DNA of 64,000 nt from Sanderia malayensis (Eukaryota > Cnidaria > Scyphozoa > Semaeostomeae > Pelagiidae): positions 84,104-148,103 of the forward strand of contig RQOL01000501.1 of assembly GCA_013076295.1 (NCBI GenBank). Reading direction: 5' to 3'. Shown piece after piece: positions 42,880-52,900 of this stretch (positions within the stretch are counted from its first letter, which is position 1; each line of letters opens with the position of its first letter). A program made the translations under genes and the position numbers. The notes beneath the pieces are model-generated. The model was not told the DNA's origin. It searched no databases and was given only the letters and a program-made list of their open reading frames with translations.

Positions 42880-43313
42880 CATCTGTCAAAATACTGATCT
42901 TATCAAAAGTTACAAAATTATATATCATGCTTTAGGCCTATATGAGCTATTCCCAAAATTGCAATTTACAGTTTGTTATCTCATTCCTGTTAACAGTAAT
43001 CGCAGTTTAATTGACACAATTTGTCTTAATATGACGTCATCAATCAGGTGAGAATAAAACGTTTTTCGGAAAGGTATGGCGGGTATGGTAAAGGTAAAGG
43101 CATCCATCAATTCCAGCTATAAAAACAAGCATTAGCAAGTTTGTTAATTTGCCAGACTGTATGCCCTCTCTATTATATAAATATTTTACACCTTCTGTAA
43201 AAAAATATAGATAATTTATGGTCAGATATTTGCCCTTTATGGCGGAGGATAGCGCTTACTCGAAAAACCCTGGGAATCGATGAAAACCGTAATTTAAAGC
43301 AACCACAAGTGTT
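42880..43313 (-). repeat. Repeat R1 copy B, first part
   Basis: Reverse complement of copy A (about 19925-20270), extending further inward than copy A does. It is interrupted at 43314 by the foldback element and continues at 45670. Confidence 0.6.
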
Positions 43314-44317
43314 AGACCAGGCTCTGATGGAGGGAAGGGTAACCTGGAAGCGAACTTTTTTTGACTGTACTTTTTAGTTGCAGGGGTACTTAGAGACAAA
43401 TGAAAACTTTGGTAAACGGGCCAACTCCGTTGCGTTTACCAAATATGGGCATGTTTTTAAACTGGGGGTCAAAACTCTTGCTAGCGTAATGCAAAAGTGA
43501 AAGTAGAAAACATTAGGCGTTTTCTTGAATGTTTACAGCATTTGTGGTATTCTTGGTGAGTAAATTGGATTGATAGTGTTTATAAAGTAGATTTCTTACC
43601 AAAAACGGGGGTTTATATGAAAATTCCGGGGGTAATATGACCAAATTTTGTCATATTTTACAATAAAACAATGGCTTCAAAAATAAAAATGCTTTGTTCT
43701 CTCATTCTAAAGTCAACCAGAGTATATTTCTATTGGGGCAATGATGAAGTGATTAATGGTGGAACAAGTTATTTATATATACAGGGGGGTTTTGACAGCA
43801 CGGTTCGTTCTAACCACACCTTTGCATTACACTTATGCCTACTAATGCCCCTCAAATTTAGAATAACTAACAATAACTTTATAAAATGTCTATTTACCTG
43901 AAGAGCTAACAGAGAACGAAACGCAAATGATTAAAGCTCAATCACCATCATAATCATTGTCACAGTCGTCAAAAATTGAAGTCTTTTGAAAGTGTTCATC
44001 AAGCAGGATCTCTTCGATACCTTCGGGAAAAGGCGTTTCTGTCCACAGGATCTCAGCATTCTCATTCCATCTGTGTTTCTGAATATCATCAAGATGAATA
44101 TTTGTAGTAAATGTTTCTCTCCATGCTTTTGAAATATAGTTGCAGCGCTTACATTATAGAACAAATGATTGTTTGCATGGTAGAAGCAACGCCAGATCTT
44201 GAATTTGTCCTTTCTTCTCATAAGTATTTTTGAATACCTGATGTCTTACAACATCAATTTCTTTTTCTTTTTTCCCAAATAAGTAACACATATATTCTTC
44301 CAGAAGTGCGATTGACT
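43314..44317 (+). repeat. Left arm of the foldback element
   Basis: Pairs with 44687-45669. It contains a minus-strand gene tail (43931-44317), and an outward 76-residue frame (43671-43901) repeated almost exactly at 45101-45331. Confidence 0.8.
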
Positions 44318-44492
44318 TGTCTGAGATGTCAACTGATGGAAGTAGTACTGTCTCACTGTTCTGCATCCACAGATCCCAAAGAGCTACATCTTTCTTAAGA
44401 ATCTTTATCCGCATATCTGATCGACTTAATGGCAATGATAAGGGCTCTGCCTGGTTTATACGATTCTCGACATGTTGCCTAAAGGATACCAA
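43931..44492 (-). pseudogene. Transposon-type gene tail, left copy
   Basis: The frame at 44154-44492 reads ILKKDVALWDLWMQNSETVL, then IALLEEYMCYLFGKKEKEID and KKGQIQDLALLLPCKQSFVL. It continues after a stop as CKRCNYISKAWRE and HRWNENAEILWTETPFPEGI. The order (LEEY-x-CYLFG, then R/Q-x-x-F, PC-x-Q, R-x-NY-x-x-x-W) is the C-terminus of an uncharacterised protein family common in cnidarian genomes. One stop breaks it. Confidence 0.45.
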
Positions 44493-45063
44493 AGGATTGA
44501 CATCGTAGCGGACACATACCGGACAAACCCATTAAAAGATCCTGAACGAAACAAACGTGGTACCTCCGCAAAAGTGATGGTACGGCCTGCACAGTCGACA
44601 ATTCCAAGACACTTTCACAGCTTTAAAAAAACATTAAACACAAAACAAGACTTATTGCATTGATAAAATATGTGTTGACCGACTAGTCAATCGCACTTCT
44701 GGAAGAATATATGTGTTACTTATTTGGGAAAAAAGAAAAAGAAGTTGATGTTGTAAGACATCAGGTATTCAAAAATACTTATGAGAAGAAAGGACAAATT
44801 CAAGATCTGGCGTTGCTTCTACCATGCAAACAATCATTTGTTCTATAATGTAAGCGCTGCAACTATATTTCAAAAGTATGGAAAGAAACATTTACTACAA
44901 ATATTCATCTTGATGATATTCAGAAACACCGATGGAATGAGAATGCTGAGATCCTGTGGACAGAAACGCCTTTTCCCGAAGGTATCGAAGAGATCCTGCT
45001 TGATGAAGACTTTCAAAAGACTTCAATTGTTGACGACTGTGACAATGATTATGATGGTGATTG
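44440..45063 (+). pseudogene. Transposon-type gene tail, right copy with extra 5' piece
   Basis: In the spacer the plus strand reads LPKGYQRIDIVADTYRTNPL, then KDPERNKRGTSAKV, an upstream block of the same family (D-x-Y-x-x-x-x-K-x-x-ER-x-x-RG). After a gap the right arm repeats the tail seen inverted in the left arm, ending in an acidic DDCDNDYDGD. Confidence 0.45.
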
Positions 45064-45669
45064 AACTTTAATCATTTGCGTTCCGTTCTCTGTTAGCTCT
45101 TCAGGTAAATAGACATTTTATAAAGTTATTGTTAGTTATTCTAAATTTGAGGGGCATTAGTAGGCATAAGTGTAATGCAAAGGTGTGGTTAGAATGAACC
45201 GTGCCGTCAAAACCCCCCTGTATATATAAATAACTTGTTCCACCATTAATCACTTCATCATTGCCCCAATGGAAATATATTCTGGTTGACTTTAGAATGA
45301 GAGAACAAAGCATTTTTATTTTTGAAGCCATTGTTCTATTGTAAAATATGACAAAATTTGGTCATATTACCCCCGGAATTTTCATATAAACCCCCGTTTT
45401 TGGTAAGAAATCTACTTTATAAACACTATCAATCCAATTTACTCACCAAGAATACCACGAATGCTGTAAACATTCAAGAAAACGCCTAATGTTTTCTACT
45501 TTCACTTTTGCATTACGCTAGCAAGAATTTTGACCCCCAGTTTAAAGACATGCCCATATTTGGTAAACGCAACGGAGTTGGTTCTGTTGAGGGTCTCTAA
45601 GTACCCCTGCAACTAAAAAGTACAGTCAAAAGAGTTCGCTTCCAGGTTACCCTTCCCTCCATCACAGCC
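44687..45669 (-). repeat. Right arm of the foldback element
   Basis: Reverse complement of the left arm; base differences are scattered, for example at the gene-tail stop region and near the tip. Confidence 0.8.
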
Positions 45670-45901
45670 TGGTCTATGTTATACCCATCTTCATACGTAG
45701 CAAAATTGTTGAGCTCAAAGCGAGTGTGCTTGAAAGCCCTTCTACTTAGCGTTCATTAACAAAAGCTCTTGTTTTGGTTCACAGATGACAAACTATTGTT
45801 GAAGAGCTCCGCCCTCGATTGACCCCGCTCTTGAATGACCACAGTATTTGGAAGAGTGAAACTCTGGTTAATGAAGTAAATGCGGTAAGTAGCCAATCAT
45901 A
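45670..45901 (-). repeat. Repeat R1 copy B, second part
   Basis: Reverse complement of copy A 19700-19940, including ATTGTTGAGCTCAAAGCGAG and the end GTAAGTAGCCAATCAT. Confidence 0.65.
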
Positions 45902-46329
45902 ACTTATATCCTTGTTGTTGATAAGAGTCAGTTTTTTCTCATCTTTGGAACTATTCGCTTGCATCTTGAGCATCGAGTAAATATGGTCAGGTAGGGAGTA
46001 GTAGAATAAAAGGAGAATAGAAGTATTATTGATGTGATTGCATAGCGTAATGTTTGAGTCTGGTTGAAATCCAAAGAAAACGTACCCTGTCATGCCCAGT
46101 GTCCCAGTAGGTCCCAATACAAGCAAAAATCGCAAAATCAGTATAAAGTACAATTTTGGGCCGCTAAATTCGAATATTTAATTGATTTTTTGAAATTTTT
46201 ATGTTTTGGTGGGATAAAATGGGCTAAAAGTGGCCAGAGGCAAATTTTGAAACTCGTTCAATTTGCATGAAACTTGGTGAGAAGTACAATTATGGGCCAC
46301 TGAATTTGAAAATGGAATTTATTTTTTGA
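45902..46329. other. Intergenic, no gene seen
   Basis: Two loosely similar blocks (46150-46200 and 46290-46345, TGTTTTGG(T/G)GGGATAAA type) suggest a short degenerate tandem repeat. No coding region is supported. Confidence 0.35.
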
Positions 46330-46850
46330 CGTTTTCATGTTTTGGGGGCATAAATTGTTGGCTAAGTCCCTTAGTCGCACATAAGCCCCTGTGGGGGTAG
46401 CATAATTTCTCGCAATTATCATTTCGGCATGGTAGTGCTCGCATTGGCTAAAAGTTGAAAATTTCCTATTTCTGGATAGAACGCCTTTTTGTTATCCAAG
46501 ATGCACTAGGCACTTATCAGTAAACTTGTAGCTACTTTCAACACTAGCTATATGGCCACTTTAATCTTTTTTGTTCATGTATGGCCGATTATTGTGTCTC
46601 CTGGCATCTTCATGACCCTTTATTTATTTGTGGTTAGTTTTATTTCAAAAAGGAACAAAAAAGACGACCCTTTTTTGACCTTTTTTTAATTTCCCCATAA
46701 AAAACGCGTCTATCGAAGTTCTTGGAAATGCGCAACTGATTCTAATGGGCGTGGTCTGAGGAGTAAAGGGAGCAGCCTGAGGAGCCGCAGGCGTGTCTGA
46801 GGAGAAGATGAGGGCCAGCAGCATTCTTGATTTCTTTGGCAGAAAGCAAA

Positions 46851-46950
46851 ATGGCAGAATTGGTCAGTGCTAATGCTCACAACGAGGAAGCTAAAAGTCA
46901 GAACAGTTGCAACCTCAGTGAAAGAGACAAGTGGATAATAAATTGGTGGG
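46851..46950 (+). CDS. Putative first exon of the kinase gene
   Basis: ATG at 46851 opens MAELVSANAHNEEAKSQNSC, then NLSERDKWIINWW. An alternative upstream frame from 46809 reads MRASSILDFFGRKQNG, which resembles the S-I-L-x-F-F start of some transposon-borne proteins. The donor was not resolved. Support is modest: position inside R2 and in front of a good internal exon. Confidence 0.35.
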
Positions 46951-47432
46951 TTGATAAATATTTTTTTACAGTTTTCTGGTTGGATATAGTGATATTTAGA
47001 CAAATGATACTTCACATTGACATCAGTTTCCGCGAAGTAGTCGTTTTCAGCAGATGAGGGCCATAGGCCCACTGTAGTACATACAACCAAGACAAGTAAT
47101 TTTAATAGCACGATTGAGAGACTGTTGCTGCTTCCTTTTTTATGGAAATGATGTTTTTCAATCTTCTATCAATTATCCGATACTTACTTTGTTCTATCAG
47201 TGAGTGTTTTTTATTTTTTGTATTTTTGCCAGACAGCTAAATACAATAACATCCAGCTTCTCTTTGCTTGAAAGAATTTGTTGGGACAACCGCTTGATTA
47301 CGTTAGCGACAATGTTGTGTGTAGTATTAAGCTGTAGTATATTGCTTAATATCACTATGACAATGAAATAAAAATCATTTTAGACTGTCTCACATTTTTG
47401 CCACCATTAAACTTTTATCTGTGATTCCTCAG

Positions 47433-47539
47433 GTTATCAAAAAATTTGGTCAGCCAAGAAGGGAGCAAGGTTGAGGTGGCCGTGCTTGTACACAAAGTAC
47501 AACAAGAATTGGGAGAACCTGTCTCCTCGAATGTAGTGG
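47433..47539 (+). CDS. Kinase gene, internal exon
   Basis: Bounded by GATTCCTCAG and a strong donor GGTAAGTG. The open frame LSKNLVSQEGSKVEVAVLVH, then KVQQELGEPVSSNVV, joins in phase to the acceptor at 47636/47637 (TTACTTGGAG), giving ...NVV-E-DVVACVN.... The match of phase on both sides supports splicing. Confidence 0.55.
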
Positions 47540-47551
47540 GTAAGTGTTTGC

Positions 47552-48667
47552 GTGCCGTTTTTGGTAAAAAAAATCAAGAATTGCCAAAATAGCAAGCGAG
47601 TAAGATGCTATTATGGCATAACATTTTTACTTGGAGAAGATGTTGTTGCATGTGTGAATACTGGACGTTTGGATGAAGAGCCGGGTGCTAGGTTTGATGA
47701 TTCTGTTGAGGGGCAGAATAGTGGACAAAGTGGGGATTCAACAAAAACACAATCCCAGGCTTTGAATTATAGGAAAGCAATTAACCTGTATAGAAATGAA
47801 CGACTGGAAAAAGAGAAACTGCAAAAGAATTTAGATAGGGAGCGAGAGTTGTCAAAGTACAGTAAGAGTCTTCAGTTACCATCATCAATGTTTTTGAAAG
47901 TAGAAGAACTGCTTGAGGTACCTAGTAGCAAGAAGTATTCAGGGACATTTGGGTGCTGCAGCCTATTCTCATACAGAGGCATGGATGTTGCTGTCAAGGC
48001 ATATAAAGAGTCAGAAGCTTTCACAGATGATGCTTTGAAACAATCATTGTTAAAAGAGGCAAATGTGCTGCTAAACTTACATTGTCATAGAGGAATCCCC
48101 AAATTACTTGGTGTTGTCATGGAGATCAAGCCATATTGTCTTGTAACAAGTTTTCATGGCCTGAATCGAGAGTCGTCAACTGTGAATGCCATTTTGAAGA
48201 CTGGTGCTAGTTGTTTGATACCAGGTATGCCTAAGGGAAAAGAGGACTGGTTTAAAATTTTGTGTAGTTTAGGTGATGCTCTTCTACATATTCATACAAC
48301 TGGTTATGTCCATGGAGATATCAAAACTGATAATGTTCTGGTTGAAGAGGGATTGGTTGCTGTTATCACTGACTTTGGTAAAAGTGTCCTTGCCACGAGA
48401 TCAAAAATCAATAATATTCCTTTATCAGAAAGAGATGAGTATTGCAAGAAATATCCATGGGTTGCTCCTGAAGTTATTCACGGTAAGACAGCTCTAACTA
48501 GGGCAAGTGATATATTCGCATTCGGATACCTTACTAAGAAAGTTGCAAAAACATGTGGTTTGAAGAGTAAGAGAATGGATGACATAATTTCTAACACACT
48601 CACTCCTGATCCTGACAAAAGAATTTGCCTTACAAGAATACAGAGCAGATTATCTGGGTATTTTTAA
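47552..48667 (+). CDS. Protein kinase, catalytic exon
   Basis: The open frame is 371 codons; the real exon probably starts at 47637 because the first ~28 codons lie in R2 intron-like sequence. A Glu/Lys/Arg-rich coiled-coil (about residues 70-105) precedes the kinase domain. The domain has VAVK (Lys149), an alpha-C Glu (LLKEANVL, Glu169), catalytic loop HGDIKTDN (Asp256, Asn261; HGD rather than HRD), DFG (274-276) and APE (305-307). The Gly-rich loop is unusual (KYSGTFGCCS). All catalytic residues are present, so the enzyme could be active. The closest group is uncertain; TKL-like families with HGD-x-K-x-DN loops are expanded in cnidarians. Its 5' part belongs to a dispersed repeat. Confidence 0.82.
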   Translation: MPFLVKKIKNCQNSKRVRCYYGITFLLGEDVVACVNTGRLDEEPGARFDDSVEGQNSGQSGDSTKTQSQALNYRKAINLYRNERLEKEKLQKNLDRERELSKYSKSLQLPSSMFLKVEELLEVPSSKKYSGTFGCCSLFSYRGMDVAVKAYKESEAFTDDALKQSLLKEANVLLNLHCHRGIPKLLGVVMEIKPYCLVTSFHGLNRESSTVNAILKTGASCLIPGMPKGKEDWFKILCSLGDALLHIHTTGYVHGDIKTDNVLVEEGLVAVITDFGKSVLATRSKINNIPLSERDEYCKKYPWVAPEVIHGKTALTRASDIFAFGYLTKKVAKTCGLKSKRMDDIISNTLTPDPDKRICLTRIQSRLSGYF

Positions 48668-49930
48668 TTAATGTTTTCTGTCTTGTAATTTGACTTCACT
48701 ATATATCTAACGCAAGTAACTACCCTACTTAAGACATTTCTGCAACCATGGAATTCTTACACTCCCTTCACACAATTAGCCGGGAAATGTTGTATGGTGT
48801 TGTCTATTCCTCAAAAATTCGTCTTTATGCACAAGTAAACAACATCTATACTGTTTTACTGGTAGGGCTGTCGCAATTAAACCGATATAATTACCACATG
48901 AGCAAAGGATAGAATTAGCGCGTTATCAAAACAATGGAACTTTTACAACACTGCTCTTAATTCATAACGGAGTCATTGGGAATCATTGGCCTGAGTCTTT
49001 TTTCTTACAAAATCGCAAACGAGCGGCGAATTATCTGTGACGGGAGTGTAATTTTCGTAACAAAAATTTTGAACCTTAAAAATAAGAAGTAAAATCAAAT
49101 TTACTTACCAACTTCAGTAAATAAGTCATAAAACACAAAGATCAGCCAATAGGATGTTGGTGCCAATAAATTATGAGAAACATCAACCGCAAGAAGAATT
49201 GAATTTATAAGAAGCCCTTGATGCAGGGTGCGGCTGAAGACAATGCACAAGAAAGGCAACCCAGCAACAACTTCCAAAGACAATCCCGAACAATACAACA
49301 TTACTTAACAATACGAATGACAATACGATTATTGTAGATATTGAAGTATATTACTTCTTTTCATTATGAGTATCATATCATGCGTGGCATTCCACTTTTG
49401 TCGCGTGATCAACGTTTTATTAACAACCCTTTTGCAGGCTATTCCATTGTTATATTGACATTATAATTAAACAAAGATAGAAGTTTATACTTTTTCACGT
49501 CATAATACCAATAATTCTACTTTAGTATACCAGAATGCTCCGATTAAACGCCAGGGGTGTTCATTAAATTGTTTGATATTTTAGGCGGGCTTCTATTCGA
49601 GGGGCGTCTCAGAGAAGGGGGCGTTTATTAATAAACAGTATTCGAGGGGGCGTGCAAAAGAAGGGGGCATTTCATCGACGTATTACGGTATGACAACCTC
49701 TGTATTACAAAGGCAACTGACATACTTTCTAAATAAAATCTTCATCTTCGTATCAGGCTTCCTGTCCCCAGAATAGTATGCATAAACTATCCGTATTATC
49801 TGTTTAAAACAGGGGTATCATAGGTTGCCAGCCTACTCATTGTTGCAGGAGTTTGATGCAATTCCATATTCTAATTAGGTAAATCATTATTATTATTAAA
49901 CAAAAGGATATGTGGTGGACAGTGTCCAAC
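48668..49930. other. Intergenic stretch with a MITE-like relic
   Basis: No gene is supported. 49560-49690 carries GGGGCGT/GGGGGCATTT motifs and ends GTATTACGGTA, an inverted and diverged relative of the TACCGTAAATCC...GCCCC element at 3029. Confidence 0.4.
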
Positions 49931-49932
49931 TT

Positions 49933-52900
49933 TTTCCGGTAATAAAGACCCAATGATGATAAAAGACAATGTTCAGCAGCAACTCTTCTTCAGTTAATAA
50001 AGACGCAATGATGCTAAAAGACAATGTTCAGCAGCAACTCTTCTCCAGTTAATAAAGACTCAATGATGATAAAAGACAATGTTCAGCAGCAACTCTTCTC
50101 CAGTTAATAAAGACGCAATGATGATAAAAGACAATGTTCAGCAGCAACTCTTCTCCAGTTAATAAAGACTCAATGATGATAAAAGACAATGTTCAGCAGC
50201 AACTCTTCTCCAGTTAATAAAGACTCAATGATGATAAAAGACAATGTTCAGCAGCAACTCTTCTCCACTTAATAAAGACTCAATGATGATAAAAGACAAT
50301 GTTCAGCAGCAACTCTTCTCCAGTTAATAAAGACTCAATGATGATAAAAGACAATGTTCAGCAGCAACTCTTCTCCAGTTAATAAAGACGCAATGATGAT
50401 AAAAGACAATGTTTAGCAGCAACTCTTCTCCAGTTAATAAAGACGCAATGATGATAAAAGACAATGTTCAGCAGCAACTCTTCTCCAGTTAATAAAGACG
50501 CAATGATGATAAAAGACAATGTTCAGCAGCAACTCTTCTCCAGTTAATAAAGACTCAATGATGATAAAAGACAATGTGCAGCAGCAACTCTTCTTCAGTT
50601 AATAAAGACCCAATGATGATAAAAGACAATGTTCAGCAGCAACTCTTCTTCAGTTAATAAGGACTCAATGATGATCAAAGACAATGTTCAGCAGCAACTC
50701 TTCTCCAGTTAATAAAGACGCAATGATGATAAAAGACAATGTTCAGCAGCAACTCTTCTCAGTTAATAAAGACGCAATGATGATAAAAGACAATGTTTAG
50801 CAGCAACTCTTCTCCAGTTAATAAAGACGCAATGATGATAAAAGACAATGTTCAGCAGCAACTCTTCTCCAGTTAATAAAGACGCAATGATGATAAAAGA
50901 CAATGTTCAGCAGCAACTCTTCTCCAGTTAATAAACACTCAATGATGATAAAAGACAATGTTCAGCAGCAACTCTTCTCCAGTTAATAAAGACTCAATGA
51001 TGATAAAAGACAATGTGCAGCAGCAACTCTTCTTCAGTTAATAAAGACTCAAAGATGATAAAAGACAATGTGCAGCAGCAACTCTTCTAGTAAAAAACCA
51101 ATGATGATAAAAGACAATGTTCAGCAGCAACTCTTCTTCAGTTAATAAGGACTCAATGATGATCAAAGACAATGTTCAGCAGCAACTCTTCTCCAGTTAA
51201 TAAAGACGCAATGATGATAAAAGACAATGTTCAGCAGCAACTCTTCTTCAGTTAATAAAGACGCAATGATGATAAAAGACAATGTTTAGCAGCAACTCTT
51301 CTCCAGTTAAAAAAGACGCAATGATGATAAAAGACCATGTTCAGCAGCAACTCTTCTCCAGTTAAGAAACACTCAATGATGATAAAAGACAATGTTCAGC
51401 AGCAACTCTTCTCCAGTTAATAAAGACTCAATAATGATAAAAGACAATGTTCAGCAGCAACTCTTCTCCAGTTAATAAACACTCAATGATGATAAAAGAC
51501 AATGTTCAGCAGCAACTCTTCTCCAGTTAATAAAGACTCAATGATGATAAAAGACAATGTGCAGCAGCAACTCTTCTTCAGTTAATAAAGACCCAATGAT
51601 GATAAAAGACAATGTTCAGCAGCAACTCTTCTTCAGTTAATAAGGACTCAATGATGATCAAAGACAATGTTCAGCAGCAACTCTTCTCCAGTTAATAAAG
51701 ACGCAATGATGATAAAAGACAATGTTCAGCAGCAACTCTTCTTCAGTTAATAAAGACGCAATGATGATAAAAGACAATGTTTAGCAGCAACTCTTCTCCA
51801 GTTAATAAAGACGCAATGATGATAAAAGACAATGTTCAGCAGCAACTCTTCTCCAGTTAATAAACACTCAATGATGATAAAAGACAATGTTCAGCAGCAA
51901 CTCTTCTCCAGTTAATAAAGACTCAATAATGATAAAAGACAAAGTTCAGCAGCAACTCTTCTCCAGTTAATAAAGACTCAATGATAATAAAAGACAATGT
52001 TCAGCAGCAACTCTTCTCCAGTTAATAAAGACCAATGATGATAAAAGACAATGTTCAGCAGCAACTCTTCTCCTGTTAATAAAGACTCAATGATGATAAA
52101 AGACAATGTTCAGCATCAACTCTTCTCAGTTAATAAGACGCAATGATGATAAAAGACATGTTCAGCAGCAACTCTTCTCCAGTTAATAAAGACGCAATGA
52201 TGATAAAAGACAATGTTCAGCAGCAACTCTTCTCCAGTTAATAAAGACGCAATGATGATAAAAGACAATGTTCAGCAGCAACTCTTCTCCAGTTAATAAA
52301 GACTCAATGATGATAAAAGACAATGTTCAGCAGCAACTCTTCTCCAGTTAATAAAGACGCAATGATGATAAAAGACAATGTTCAGCAGCAACTCTTCTCC
52401 AGTTAATAAAGACTCAATGATGATAAAAGACAATGTTCAGCAGCAACTCTTCTCCAGTTAATAAAGACTCAATGATGATAAAAGACAATGTTCAGCAGCA
52501 ACTCTTCTCCACTTAATAAAGACTCAATGATGATAAAAGACAATGTTCAGCAGCAACTCTTCTCCAGTTAATAAAGACTCAATGATGATCAAAGACAATG
52601 TTCAGCAGCAACTCTTCTCCAGTTAATAAAGATGCAATGATGATAAAAGACAATGTTCAGCAGCAACTCCTCTCCAGTTAATAAAGACGCAATGATGATA
52701 AAAGACAATGTTCAGCAGCAACTCTTCTCCAGTAACAAAGACCCAATGATGATAAAAGACAATGTTCAGGAGCAACTCTTCTCAGTTAATAAAGACTCAA
52801 TGATAATAAAAGACAATGTTCAGCAGCAACTCTTCTCCAGTTAAAAAAGACGCAATGATGACAAAAGACAATGTTCAGCAGCAACTCTTCTCCAGTTAAT

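Larger units (their letters stand above)
43314..45669. mobile_element. Foldback element with ~1 kb inverted arms
   Basis: Left arm 43314-44317 and right arm 44687-45669 are reverse complements with few differences. The tips read GACCAGGCT(C/G)TGATGGAGG in both. The spacer is 369 bp. TGTTA occurs on both sides within R1 sequence that is otherwise continuous, so this is an insertion. Each arm carries the 3' end of a transposon-type gene, pointing outward from the centre. Confidence 0.8.
46330..47660 (+). repeat. Dispersed repeat R2, copy 2
   Basis: Reverse-complement counterpart of 2130-2960. It covers the promoter, first exon, first intron part and start of the main exon of the kinase gene. 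Confidence 0.7.

Noticed and set aside
43671..43901. 76-codon frame repeated inverted at 45101-45331
   Set aside because: Conserved only because both foldback arms are copies; it has no recognisable domain, and low differences do not favour synonymous sites as far as I can see.
46710..47111. Minus-strand frame with a signal-peptide-like start (MLLKLLVLVVCTTVG)
   Set aside because: It is antisense to the kinase 5' region in repeat R2, is not kept open in copy 1, and ends in low-complexity Leu/Arg/Pro.
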